64,000 nucleotides of DNA, taken from the NCBI RefSeq assembly GCF_024704835.1, contig NZ_JAMXBE010000006.1, forward strand, positions 299,596 to 363,595, written 5' to 3'. Each line of letters opens with the position of its first letter. The first letter of the stretch is position 1. The position numbers and the translations under genes were made by a program. Below are positions 1 through 8,666 of the stretch, piece by piece. The notes under the pieces were generated by a model. The model ran no database searches. It was not told the origin of the DNA and saw only the letters and a program-made list of their open reading frames with translations. This DNA is from Parapedobacter tibetensis (GTDB lineage: Bacteria > Bacteroidota > Bacteroidia > Sphingobacteriales > Sphingobacteriaceae).

Positions 1-1
1 G

Positions 2-379
2 CCGGGATTGTTTACCATGACACCTACGATGGACACGGGCAAAAAGAACGCCAGCCCCTACAAGGGGAAAGTGGTGATATTGGTCAACGAAGTGACGCAG
101 AGTGCCGCCGAGTTTCAGGCCATGTCGTACCGTGTGCATCCAAATGCGACGGTCATCGGTTCCACAACGGCAGCTGCCGATGGCAACGTATCACCAATTG
201 TGCTGCCGGGCGGTATACAGACAGCAATTAGCGGCATCGGGGTTTACTATCCCGATGGCCGCGAAACGCAACGGGTGGGCATTGTCCCCGATATCGAAGC
301 GAAACCAACGATCAAAGGCATTAAAGCGGGCCGCGATGAGGTGTTGGAGAAAGCCATCCAATACATCAACAGCCGGTAG
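2..379 (+). CDS. S41 family (tail-specific/C-terminal processing) peptidase, C-terminal part
   Basis: The reading frame is open from the left edge, so only the last ~125 codons are present. The fragment carries the S41 nucleophile region (VTQSAAEF, with the catalytic Ser of the SAAE motif), followed by a VIGSTTAAADG segment and the family-typical tail VGIVPDIEAKPT. S41 peptidases of Bacteroidota are usually exported serine proteases with a Ser/Lys dyad and a PDZ-like domain. The N-terminal domains lie outside the window, so substrate and localisation cannot be judged. Its base composition is visibly richer in G+C than the lanthipeptide island that follows, and nothing links it to that cluster. 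Confidence 0.85.
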   Translation, partial: PGLFTMTPTMDTGKKNASPYKGKVVILVNEVTQSAAEFQAMSYRVHPNATVIGSTTAAADGNVSPIVLPGGIQTAISGIGVYYPDGRETQRVGIVPDIEAKPTIKGIKAGRDEVLEKAIQYINSR

Positions 380-1049
380 CACCCGGCCCTTGGTATGAAG
401 GTGAACTGGCATCGCCCCCCATTTGTCCCACGTGGCAGCACTAAATCGCATAAGTAATTCAGGCATCCTTCCCCTATATCCGAACAAAAAAACTACCAAA
501 GGGCATTTTCAGCACACGCAACGGCAGAATCAACGGTGGTGGAGTCAATGGTTGGGTAGCCCCGTTTTTCCGTAAACCCCCCAAAAGTTTGATTCCATGT
601 GGTACACTTTTACGTAAGATCTTCCCACCTAAATTGGGGTAGTATTTCCCACAAATTAGGTGGGAAGAAACGATAAAATTTTTATTTTCCTTTGTTTCAT
701 GATAAATCGTGAAGGAATGAATGGGTTTGGGTTACAAGGACAATTGTTTTGGAAAATCGGATTGCACCATCATCTGAAATATAAACCAAAAGATTGAAAA
801 ATAAAATCCATTCTCATGGGGTAATTTTTCCAAACGTGCCGTATAGAGGTAAAAGGATAGTTGACATACTGGTGAGATCAAAAGCCGGAATGGCGCAATC
901 CGGGTTTTTGATAAAAATACGCCACTTGCGTTGGATTTCAGTGTAATTCTGGATATCCCTGAAATGTATAAAGGTGGGGTAGGTTATTTATGACATCTAT
1001 TTATTTTGGTTGGCTATGTGTTTTGCGTTCCAAACAGATTGAAATTGTG
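380..1049. other. Intergenic stretch at the left edge of the lanthipeptide island
   Basis: About 670 bases without a convincing gene. It holds one copy of a palindromic repeated element (621-695, listed separately). Base composition shifts from G+C-rich to A+T-rich across it. No clean TTG/TAnnTTTG promoter was seen in front of the first cluster gene. TAATTCTG near 941 with a TTG about 16 bases upstream is only a weak candidate. Confidence 0.5.
621..695 (-). repeat. Palindromic repeated element, copy A
   Basis: Positions 621-667 form an inverted repeat: CTTCCCACCTAA at the left end pairs with TTAGGTGGGAAG at the right end. The reverse complement of 621-695 matches 42661-42731 almost base for base, including a non-palindromic A-rich flank (ACAAAGGAAAATAAAAAT). 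Two diverged copies 42 kb apart, one of them inside a broken gene, indicate a dispersed REP- or MITE-like element. No transposase for it is in the window. Confidence 0.75.
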
Positions 1050-1676
1050 ATGAAAGTGAATTTAGATATAAACCAACGTATAGTAAACCATTTGCTGTTA
1101 CAAGGTTCCTTTATGGATAACGTAGGACTGTTCCATGGGAAGACAGGGGTTGCTATTCTCTTTTACCATTACTCAAGATATATGAGGAACTCAATATATG
1201 AAGAATTTGGGGACGAGTTGGTTCAACAGATATACGATGATATTGACAATCAAATGCCTATCAATTTGGAGAACGGTCTTTGTGGAATTGCTTGGGGGTT
1301 ATGTTATTTGATTAGCAGTGATTTCGTTGAGGGAGATCCGGAAGAGGTGCTAAGTCAAATTGACGAGGTCATAATGGAGAGGTCACCTATGCGGGTAAAG
1401 GACTCATCAATTCGTACTGGACTTCAAGGTATCCAAATGTATGTACGGGACCGAATCGCCCTTTCAATTAAGCAGGAAACTAATCACCCCTTCAATCCTG
1501 ATTATCTAAAGGAAATGGAGATGGCAGCAAAAAAGGTGAAGTTAAAAATGCCTCCATCACCATTTAGCGAAATGGATTTTCCAAATAAAGAAGAGCAAAT
1601 CGAATTTTTGAACCTACCACTAGGGTTGGACCATGGGTGTGCTGGCGCTGTTTTACACGAAATAATGGCAAGGTGA
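1050..1676 (+). CDS. LanC-like (lanthionine synthetase C-like) protein, N-terminal half only
   Basis: The product of 208 residues resembles the N-terminal half of LanC-like proteins. It has the early GLFHGKTGVAIL segment, then ENGLCGIAWGL, and near the end GLDHGCAG. It stops before the region that carries the two Cys and one His zinc ligands of true LanC cyclases, so it is unlikely to cyclise by itself. LanC-like proteins next to a glycosyltransferase are known in Bacteroidota GG-leader peptide clusters; a scaffold or recognition role is inferred. The frame is open from 990, but the ATG at 1050 (MKVNLDIN) gives the natural start. The stop overlaps the next gene's start as TGATG, suggesting translational coupling. 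It may be a shortened gene or a distinct short family. Confidence 0.7.
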   Translation: MKVNLDINQRIVNHLLLQGSFMDNVGLFHGKTGVAILFYHYSRYMRNSIYEEFGDELVQQIYDDIDNQMPINLENGLCGIAWGLCYLISSDFVEGDPEEVLSQIDEVIMERSPMRVKDSSIRTGLQGIQMYVRDRIALSIKQETNHPFNPDYLKEMEMAAKKVKLKMPPSPFSEMDFPNKEEQIEFLNLPLGLDHGCAGAVLHEIMAR

Positions 1677-2965
1677 TGCATATTTATCTTTTTAACACAT
1701 ACAATTATTCGAGGGATTATGGTATCACTACCTATATCAACGAGCTGTCGAATCACTTTTGTGGTAGAGAGGGAATTAACCTAACCATTGTCACACTGCA
1801 ATCTGATGGATCGGAATTTTCTGTTTCATATGATAAGGAAAAGCGCCTGAGAGAGATAAACATACCGTGGCCATTCAATATTCCCGTCATAAGCTTATTT
1901 GAGAATGATAAAATGCAGAAATACAGCTTGTCGGTAAGCTGCCTGTTGTCTGAATACATTAGTCCTATTGAACATAATACTTTCCATTTGAACTATAACC
2001 AACATGTTTCACTGATACCTTTTCTGCGGAAGTTGGCTCCGTCCTCCCGCATCATCTTCACTGTCCATTATATAAGGTGGGTTTCGCTTATAGATGGTAA
2101 TTTGGAAGCTTTTAGAAAAATTATAGCTAATGAAGAGACCTCAGCGGATGATAGGATTAAACAATTAGTGCATTACGACTATGTGAGCTTGGAGAATATC
2201 TCTCAACAAGTTGATTCCGTTATTGTCCTATCGTCATATACATACAAATTGCTTTCAGTAGAATATGATATTCCTGCATCAAAAATTATCCTGCTACCGA
2301 ACACCCTTAGCGACCGCGCAGCATTCAAGTCTCGTAAGGAAATTGAAAGACTGAAAGCTCAAATTGGCATTGGCAGATCGGAGAAAGTATTGTTGTACGC
2401 CGGTAGATTGCAGTCTTCGAAAGGGCTGCATGTATTGCTGCGAGCCTTCGGAAAAGCTGTCGACCGCTATCCAAATATGCGGTTGATAATAGCAGGAGGG
2501 GGAAATTATGACGAATTCATGAAGATGTGCACTTCCTTTTGTGGCAAGATGATTTTCATGGGCAGGGTGGAAAAAGACCTTTTATACGACTTGTACAGCA
2601 TGGCCGATATTGGGTTACAGCCCTCATTGAATGAGCAATGCAGTTATGTTGTTATTGAAATGTTCATGCATGGCCTTCCAGTAATAGGCTTTGACGCAAC
2701 AGGTATCTCGGATATGATTGATAATGATTTCAATGGATACAAGTTACCAGCGCAGGATGAAGATTTTTCCCTTTCTGATACACAAGTACTGATTGATAGA
2801 CTGACAGAAGCCATCCTTAAATTACTGAATGACAATCCAAAACGGGATTATTTTGCGTTAAATGCTAGACAAACCTTTGAAGACCGATATAATACTAAAA
2901 CTGTAGGTGAAGAGTTTTACAGTGAAGTTTACCATGCTAAGTTATTTAATTCACAGATTGTTTAA
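1676..2965 (+). CDS. Family-4 glycosyltransferase of the lanthipeptide cluster
   Basis: The protein of 429 residues has a two-domain GT-B layout: an N-terminal acceptor domain and a C-terminal GT4 domain. The latter starts at KVLLYAGRLQSSKGLHVLL and carries IIAGGG and GLQPSLNEQCSYVVIEMFMHGLPVIGFDATGI-type donor-binding features, including the E of the E-x7-E motif. It resembles the glycosyltransferases that accompany GG-type natural-product precursors in Bacteroidota (TIGR04157-like; recognition from memory). ATG at 1676 overlaps the preceding stop by one base and begins MHIYLFNTYN, as usual for the family. Its place directly before the precursor gene suggests that it glycosylates the peptide, but a cell-surface glycan role is not excluded. 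Confidence 0.85.
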   Translation: MHIYLFNTYNYSRDYGITTYINELSNHFCGREGINLTIVTLQSDGSEFSVSYDKEKRLREINIPWPFNIPVISLFENDKMQKYSLSVSCLLSEYISPIEHNTFHLNYNQHVSLIPFLRKLAPSSRIIFTVHYIRWVSLIDGNLEAFRKIIANEETSADDRIKQLVHYDYVSLENISQQVDSVIVLSSYTYKLLSVEYDIPASKIILLPNTLSDRAAFKSRKEIERLKAQIGIGRSEKVLLYAGRLQSSKGLHVLLRAFGKAVDRYPNMRLIIAGGGNYDEFMKMCTSFCGKMIFMGRVEKDLLYDLYSMADIGLQPSLNEQCSYVVIEMFMHGLPVIGFDATGISDMIDNDFNGYKLPAQDEDFSLSDTQVLIDRLTEAILKLLNDNPKRDYFALNARQTFEDRYNTKTVGEEFYSEVYHAKLFNSQIV

Positions 2966-3109
2966 CAAAAGAAAATGCTTATGGAAAAGGTAAGGTAAAT
3001 GTAAAAGACCAGTCGAAAAAATGGTCGAATATCAAATCGAAAGCGGTAAGTAAGGTACTTATCCATTTTTTAACAAGTAGTAAATTGTTCTCATTTAAAC
3101 TTTTTAAAC

Positions 3110-3367
3110 ATGAAAAAGCTTAAAAAACTATCCTTAGACAAGGAGAAAATTGTAAATCTTAATGAACAGGGTATGAGCGAACTGAAGGGAGGATCGATTT
3201 CCGCAATATCTAGATTTATAACTCATTACTCAGCCGGCAAATCTCTTGACTACACTACTAGTGTCGTTGAATCTTGGATGAAAGATAACACACTCTGGGT
3301 TGGTTGTACAACAGACCCAAAGTACTCGGAAATGTATGGAACAACTCCCGGGTGTATTGAACCATAG
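3110..3367 (+). CDS. Class I lanthipeptide precursor with GG-type Bacteroidota leader
   Basis: An 85-residue peptide with a Lys-rich leader of 28 residues (MKKLKKLSLDKEKI... ending MSELKGG) typical of the GG-Bacteroidales natural-product precursor family (TIGR04149-like). Cleavage after GG would leave a 57-residue core with 16 Ser/Thr and only two Cys, at core positions 38 and 54. Thr51-Pro-Gly-Cys54 has the composition of nisin ring B, and Thr33-to-Cys38 could form a second ring. The N-terminal half of the core has many Ser/Thr but no Cys, so residues there could stay as Dha/Dhb, be reduced or be glycosylated. A strong hairpin follows directly. The neighbouring LanB, SpaB_C, LanC and C39 exporter genes support this identity. 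Confidence 0.9.
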   Translation: MKKLKKLSLDKEKIVNLNEQGMSELKGGSISAISRFITHYSAGKSLDYTTSVVESWMKDNTLWVGCTTDPKYSEMYGTTPGCIEP

Positions 3368-3378
3368 TAAATTTGATT

Positions 3379-3416
3379 AAATGTGCCTGAGAGTGATAAC
3401 TCTCATGGCACATTTT
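3379..3416 (+). terminator. Hairpin with T-tract behind the precursor gene (terminator/attenuator)
   Basis: The left arm AAATGTGCCTGAGAGT pairs with ACTCTCA-T-GGCACATTT around a GATA loop, with one bulged T, and ends in TTTTT. It begins 11 bases after the precursor stop codon. The 62-base gap is the only sizeable one from the precursor to the HlyD gene. A partial terminator here would let precursor mRNA exceed that of the enzymes, as is common in lantibiotic operons (inference). Confidence 0.8.
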
Positions 3417-3429
3417 TAACAGATAAAAG

Positions 3430-4221
3430 ATGAAAGATTCCACATACGCCTTCCCAAATATTATGCAATCAATTTTATTGCTTGTCATGATATTTGTTAG
3501 TCATTTTTTCGCAAGCAAACTATTTTCATTCGTTGAAAACGAAACGCTGATAAATTTATTATCGGAGGTGTTTAAATTAATCCTATTGCTCATCTTTTTA
3601 TCCTACATGACTAAACTTGGTAAAATCGACAAGGCGCAGTTTAAACTTAAAGTGCCTAATGGCATAGTTCTATTGTGCGGGACTTTATGTGCGATATTTA
3701 TCCTATTTCTGCCGATGTCTGATATTTCTTATTTCGATGAAACCTATCTGGAAGATTATGTAGTGGATTTAATTACCCAAAGAACAAATGTGTTTACTTT
3801 CATTGCAATGTGTTTACTTGGGCCCGTCTTTGAGGAGTTGATTTTCAGAGGTGTCATTCTTGCCGGGTTATTAAAGCGTTACTCCCCAACAGTTGCTATT
3901 CTACTATCTTCTCTGCTTTTCGGTATAGGACACATATCAATAGTCCTGCCCTTTGTATTTGGACTATTTATGGGCTGGCTGTTTTTTCGCACCAGTAATC
4001 TCATATATTGTATAATAATACATTGTTTCGTGAACTTTATCGGCTTTGCGATGAGATACGCTGTATTTAGCAAAAGAGCTAGTATTGAGGATATTAATAA
4101 ATATTTGGAGATAAACACGCTTACCAAAGGGGTTATTAGTTTAGTAATCTTTTGCTCCTGTATTTTCGTATTGCATTTTATTATGAAAAAAAGGACTTCT
4201 AATGTTAGTCGGCAACAATAA
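3430..4221 (+). CDS. CPBP family intramembrane (CAAX-like) protease
   Basis: The 263-residue polytopic membrane protein has about seven to eight hydrophobic segments. All CPBP/Abi motifs are visible: EELIFRG with the catalytic Glu pair at 135-136 and Arg140, FGIGH with His168, and HCFVN with His198 and Asn202. CPBP proteins in bacteriocin clusters are known as immunity proteins or as proteases that trim peptides. Here the C39 domain of the exporter is the likelier GG leader peptidase, so immunity or secondary processing is the more probable role (inference). It sits between the precursor hairpin and lanC, ending 8 bases before the next ATG. Confidence 0.88.
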   Translation: MKDSTYAFPNIMQSILLLVMIFVSHFFASKLFSFVENETLINLLSEVFKLILLLIFLSYMTKLGKIDKAQFKLKVPNGIVLLCGTLCAIFILFLPMSDISYFDETYLEDYVVDLITQRTNVFTFIAMCLLGPVFEELIFRGVILAGLLKRYSPTVAILLSSLLFGIGHISIVLPFVFGLFMGWLFFRTSNLIYCIIIHCFVNFIGFAMRYAVFSKRASIEDINKYLEINTLTKGVISLVIFCSCIFVLHFIMKKRTSNVSRQQ

Positions 4222-4229
4222 ATGAAGAT

Positions 4230-5360
4230 ATGCTATTGGCAAATCCCCAAAAACATCTGTCTTTCTTCAACGGTAGTACGACACCACATTACGGCGTAGT
4301 TGCTGGCGAAGTAGGATATATGCTGAGTTTGGCATACGAATACCGTCTTTACAAACGTAAAGAAAGTTTGGATTTTTGCGGTAAACTGCTAAAACACTTA
4401 ATCGGGAAGCACAACTCAAATTGTACCCTCGGTTACGGTTTGGCGGGTTTAGCGTGGGGTATTAGGCAAATACAAAGAATCGGGATTACCGACGAAAGCA
4501 TTGAGCCTTGGTTTGAAAATACTGAGAGTATCTTGAGGCATAACTTCAAGGAGATACTCGAAAGCGGGAATTTCGACTACTTCCATGGAGCATCGGGTAT
4601 TTTAAACTATTTTCTTAACAGTAAAAGGAAAGTTGATGTACGAACCGATGAATTGGTCACCACTTTTTTAGATAAAATTCATCAACAGTCAATTGACTAC
4701 TTTTTTTCTCCTAGGGATGAAACGACACCTGATGGCCAATCGGTCCGCATTCTCAATTTGGGAGTGCCCCATGGGGTTAGCGGGATTATCCTGTTGCTAT
4801 TGCAAATCAAGAAGAGAACGGGCCGCGACGTGGATGGATTAATAACATCCTTCATGGACAGGCTTTTGACTTACTGTGATAACGAAATGGGCAACGTGTT
4901 TCAGGTTCCAAGCTTGGTGGGCGATATTGAACGGGACAGTACGCTCGCCTGGTGTTATGGTGACTTACCTGTGTTGTATATCCTCACTGAAGCTACACAC
5001 TTAGGCATTTGTGATTCCAAGTGCCAGAAAATTCTGGATTTCCTATCAGCTAGAACGGCAAAAAGACGAGACTATATGGATGGCAATCTCACCCTATGCC
5101 ATGGACTGCCGGTGATAACCTACTTCTATTATAAACTTTGGAAAATGACTGGACATGAATTATACGAGAGTGCATTCAATTATTGGGAGCATGAATTGAA
5201 GTCAAACTTTTATATGCCTCATGAACAAAAGAATTCAAAACTTGAAAAAGATATTACGTCAAATTTCTCGCTATTTAATGGATTTCCCGGCATGTATATC
5301 GTTTCGCTTACCATTCATAGGCAGATAGCAGATGATTGGGACAACATTCTCTTATTTTAA
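4230..5360 (+). CDS. Lanthionine synthetase C (cyclase, LanC)
   Basis: The 376-residue length is close to classic LanC. The zinc ligands are all present: Cys242 in WCYGD, and Cys290-His291 in LCHG. His181 in the VPHGVSG segment matches the conserved active-site His region. Family LanC enzymes add Cys thiols onto Dha/Dhb to form lanthionine or methyllanthionine rings. With two Cys in the precursor, at most two rings are expected. Several early segments (LGYGLAGLAWGI, YFHGASGIL) follow the repeated barrel pattern. The start follows the CPBP stop by 8 bases, and the next gene's likely start lies 8 bases after this stop, so the genes are probably cotranscribed. Confidence 0.93.
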   Translation: MLLANPQKHLSFFNGSTTPHYGVVAGEVGYMLSLAYEYRLYKRKESLDFCGKLLKHLIGKHNSNCTLGYGLAGLAWGIRQIQRIGITDESIEPWFENTESILRHNFKEILESGNFDYFHGASGILNYFLNSKRKVDVRTDELVTTFLDKIHQQSIDYFFSPRDETTPDGQSVRILNLGVPHGVSGIILLLLQIKKRTGRDVDGLITSFMDRLLTYCDNEMGNVFQVPSLVGDIERDSTLAWCYGDLPVLYILTEATHLGICDSKCQKILDFLSARTAKRRDYMDGNLTLCHGLPVITYFYYKLWKMTGHELYESAFNYWEHELKSNFYMPHEQKNSKLEKDITSNFSLFNGFPGMYIVSLTIHRQIADDWDNILLF

Positions 5361-5368
5361 AATACAAT

Positions 5369-6472
5369 ATGGAAACAGTAGCAGTATGCAGTTCAAATTT
5401 TAAAAAGAACGAAAGATGTTTGGATTACATTGAGTTCGAAATGTGCGATAGTGTTATCCCAATCGCATTATTGGATGTGGATCAATCATTTGAGAAAGTG
5501 CCTGAAGATGGTGTTGTAGTAGAAATCAATGCTTTTTCCTGCAACTATCGGGACAAATCGATAGTGATTCATTCCAACGATAAATGCAGAAACCAAAGTG
5601 TGTCAGGCAATCTGTACTATTATCCGGTAGGTTCTGAATTCGTTGGAAAAGTAGTCGAAATAGGAAACGAGGTCAAGCACCTAAGGATCGGCGATCGGGT
5701 CATTCCCGACGGGGCATACCCTCTTAAGGCTGATGGGACTTTTGGTGGGCTACCCACGAATTGTGCGTCACAGCGTTTTCAGATGCTTAGTCAGGCCTAT
5801 TTGAAAAAAATCCCAGACACGATGTCGGACGAAGTCGCCGCTGCCTTTACCATTGCGGGGCAAACCGTATACAGTATGCTGAGGAAACTGGACTTGAAAT
5901 TCGGACAAAGCATTTTGGTCACTGCAGCAACGTCCAATACATCATTAGCTGTGATTTCCGCTTTGCGTAAGTATAATGTCAATATTTATGCCTGTTCGAC
6001 GTCTGATGCTAATTTCGATAAACTGAAGGAATTGGGGGTAAACGAGTGTATAACTAAATCATCATTGGAGAGTAGGGAGACCGCACTTTTAACATCTAGC
6101 TTTGGAGGGTTTGACGCCGTGATAGATCCCTTTTTCGATTTATACTTATATCCAGTTTTTGGACATATAAAAAATGGAGGAAAATATATAACGTGCGGTT
6201 TATATGCACAGAACGGCAAATTCGAAAATCAAAATAAACAGCAGTTGGATTTCGGAATGTTCTTGGGGACAAGTATTTCTCAGAATATTTCCATAATTGG
6301 TAATTGCTTGGGAACTACTAGTGATTTGGACATGGCGCTAAAGGACTTTGAAGCAGGAATATTTGACATCCGTATCGATTCCGTATGGGATAAATCGAAT
6401 CTATTGCATTTCTTTCAGAAGACGTTCCATCAAGTTCCACGACTTGGAAAAGTAATATTTAAGTATGACTGA
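5369..6472 (+). CDS. Medium-chain dehydrogenase/reductase, candidate dehydroamino-acid reductase (LanJ-like)
   Basis: The 367-residue MDR protein has a GroES-like N-terminal domain (SCNYRDK at 57-63, GSEFVGKVVEIG at 88-99, GDRVIP) and a Rossmann domain starting ILVTAATSNTSL. The usual glycine-rich GxGxxG is replaced by Ala/Thr/Ser/Asn, and no clear four-Cys structural zinc loop is visible, so it looks closer to quinone oxidoreductases than to zinc alcohol dehydrogenases. LanJ_A enzymes such as LtnJ are MDR proteins that reduce Dha to D-Ala. Location between lanC and lanB makes that role plausible, but it is inference. The frame is open from 5336, but ATG 5369 avoids overlap with lanC. The 3' end overlaps lanB by 8 bases. 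Confidence 0.75.
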   Translation: METVAVCSSNFKKNERCLDYIEFEMCDSVIPIALLDVDQSFEKVPEDGVVVEINAFSCNYRDKSIVIHSNDKCRNQSVSGNLYYYPVGSEFVGKVVEIGNEVKHLRIGDRVIPDGAYPLKADGTFGGLPTNCASQRFQMLSQAYLKKIPDTMSDEVAAAFTIAGQTVYSMLRKLDLKFGQSILVTAATSNTSLAVISALRKYNVNIYACSTSDANFDKLKELGVNECITKSSLESRETALLTSSFGGFDAVIDPFFDLYLYPVFGHIKNGGKYITCGLYAQNGKFENQNKQQLDFGMFLGTSISQNISIIGNCLGTTSDLDMALKDFEAGIFDIRIDSVWDKSNLLHFFQKTFHQVPRLGKVIFKYD

Positions 6473-8666
6473 CATATATAAACCCTTTAATCGATTTCTT
6501 TTCAGGGTTCCCGTGCTTCCATTTGAATTTCTGACTAAAACTTTGCTGCGTCCTGAGGAAAACTTCGTGAACGAGAAGCGTGGAGAGATAGAGGAGGGTA
6601 TTTATTTATCTTCTCCTGTTTTATTTGGTGAATGGCAAAAACTCCAAGCCGGCACTGTCAAAGAACCGGAAAAAGAGAGTCGTATACGTTCATCGTTGAT
6701 GAAGTATGTTGCCAGGATGGCTACTAGATGTACCCCATTCGGCACGTTGGCAACTTGTTCAATTGGAGAGATAGGCCCCGACACATCGTTTCTATTGGGT
6801 AATAAGTTGAGTAGGCACACACGGCTTGATACCCAATATCTTTATGTTCTTGCGGAGTTGTTAAGTCGGCGGCCTGAGATTAGGCACCAACTACGATATT
6901 ATCCAAATAATACGGCGTATCGGATGTCAGATCGTTTAAGGTATATCGAATTTAGCCATGTCTCGGAGAAAATTAGACATAGCATCACGTCGGTACAGTC
7001 CTCTAAACTTCTATTGGATATTTTGAATCAGGCAAAAAGAGGGGCAACTATCGATGGGCTATTGAACTTTCTTCGTTCCCAGTCAATCCCAAATGCCGAT
7101 GCCAAGGACTTTATCGAAGACATCATTGAATCCCAAATCCTGATCAGTGAGTTGAATGTCTCTACTACAGGAGCTTTCTATTTTGATAGGTTATTGGCAA
7201 TAGTGGGACGAATGAGTTTGAAGGGAGATGGGCTTGCTATTCTCGATACACTCAAGTCAATTAACGCACATTTAAGACATATCGACGAGCTTGGCCTTGG
7301 GAACGTGAATAAATATAGACGTGTCATAAATGATATAGAAAAAATCCCCCTTGCTTACGATGAAAGCCGCTTATTTCAAGTCGATGTGTTCCGTGAGCAC
7401 CGGGAAGCAGAATTGGGAAAGCATATTGTTGATGAACTACAATCTGTCCTCTCACTCTTTGCGAAAACGCATCAACACCAGGGCAACGTATTATTGAGGG
7501 ATTTCAAGATGGCCTTTTATGAACGTTACGAAGAAGCCGAGGTGCCTTTGTCGATCGCCTTGGATCCGGATGTAGGGATAGGTTACCCGGTATCCAGGGG
7601 TATTGCAGATGTATCACCGGCGATCATAGAAAGCCTGGTGATACCCAGAAAAGATGGAAGGCAAAACCAAGCATTAGGCCTTAACGCTTTGGTCATGTCA
7701 AAGTATCTTAAGGAAGATACTGGAAGAGACGAAGTTTTACTGGGCGAAAATGACTTAAAAGGTATTGCGGCAAGCTATCAGAATTTACCATCCACAATTT
7801 ATGTGATATTTCAGGTTGTGAAAGATAGAAATGCGGAGCTGTTAGTAAATGTGAAGGCCGTTGGTGGAGGGTCCGCGAAACTATTTACCCGGTTTGCTCA
7901 TCTCAACGAAGATATCAATGGCTTTATCGCCGAGTTAATGGAAAAGGAGGATGCTTTGTTAGTAGACGGTAATGGTGTGTTAGCGGAATTGGTACATCTG
8001 CCCAATTCACGTATGGGCAACATACTAGCCAGACCTCATATCAGGAACTACGAAATCGTTTATTTATCGGACTCGGATTTGCCCGAATCCAATAAGATTC
8101 CAGTGACAGACCTGATGCTTTCTTATAAGTTTGGGAAGCTTATGCTTCGATCCAAAAGTCTTAATAAATGGGTATACCCTCAACTAACAACCGCACTCAA
8201 CTATCACAATGATACCCTGCCAGTATACCGCTTTCTATGTGATTTACAGAACCAAGAAACAAGCGGGGGATTTGAATTCCGTTGGGGGGATACTGCTAAC
8301 AACGTTAGCTTCCTGCCTAGGGTGAAATTCGGGAATTCTATCCTATCGTTGGCCTCATGGACCGTTTCCAGAAACGAATTGCAAGATGTTTTTAATTTGG
8401 ACGATGGGGATTTAGTAAGTAAAGTTGGAAGTTGGCGGCTCAGACGAAATATCCCTCAGTATGCATTATTGAGTGATGGGGACAACGAACTATTTGTTGA
8501 TTTTGAAAGCAGCTTGAGCATACGCTCTTTCTTTTCGACAGTAAAGAACCGAGCCCAATTCATTTTAAAGGAATTTATTTTCGAGACCGACAGTCTCGTC
8601 GTGAGCGACGGTGACGGTCACTATATAAATGAATGTATTGTGGCGTTCCATAGAAATAAACAATGA
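6465..8666 (+). CDS. Lantibiotic dehydratase, LanB N-terminal (glutamylation) domain protein
   Basis: The 733-residue protein matches the lantibiotic dehydratase N-terminal family. The N-terminal part has MKYVARMATRCTPFGTLAT, containing the R-[ST]-[ST]-PFG signature (residues 88-94 RCTPFGT). In LanB enzymes this domain activates Ser/Thr with glutamate from Glu-tRNA. Full-length NisB is about 1000 residues and includes a C-terminal SpaB_C elimination domain. Here that domain is a separate downstream gene, so this is a split LanB as in thiopeptide clusters and in some Bacteroidota lanthipeptide clusters (pinensin, from memory). ATG 6465 overlaps the previous gene by 8 bases, and the 3' end overlaps the next by 4. 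Confidence 0.93.
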   Translation: MTDIYKPFNRFLFRVPVLPFEFLTKTLLRPEENFVNEKRGEIEEGIYLSSPVLFGEWQKLQAGTVKEPEKESRIRSSLMKYVARMATRCTPFGTLATCSIGEIGPDTSFLLGNKLSRHTRLDTQYLYVLAELLSRRPEIRHQLRYYPNNTAYRMSDRLRYIEFSHVSEKIRHSITSVQSSKLLLDILNQAKRGATIDGLLNFLRSQSIPNADAKDFIEDIIESQILISELNVSTTGAFYFDRLLAIVGRMSLKGDGLAILDTLKSINAHLRHIDELGLGNVNKYRRVINDIEKIPLAYDESRLFQVDVFREHREAELGKHIVDELQSVLSLFAKTHQHQGNVLLRDFKMAFYERYEEAEVPLSIALDPDVGIGYPVSRGIADVSPAIIESLVIPRKDGRQNQALGLNALVMSKYLKEDTGRDEVLLGENDLKGIAASYQNLPSTIYVIFQVVKDRNAELLVNVKAVGGGSAKLFTRFAHLNEDINGFIAELMEKEDALLVDGNGVLAELVHLPNSRMGNILARPHIRNYEIVYLSDSDLPESNKIPVTDLMLSYKFGKLMLRSKSLNKWVYPQLTTALNYHNDTLPVYRFLCDLQNQETSGGFEFRWGDTANNVSFLPRVKFGNSILSLASWTVSRNELQDVFNLDDGDLVSKVGSWRLRRNIPQYALLSDGDNELFVDFESSLSIRSFFSTVKNRAQFILKEFIFETDSLVVSDGDGHYINECIVAFHRNKQ

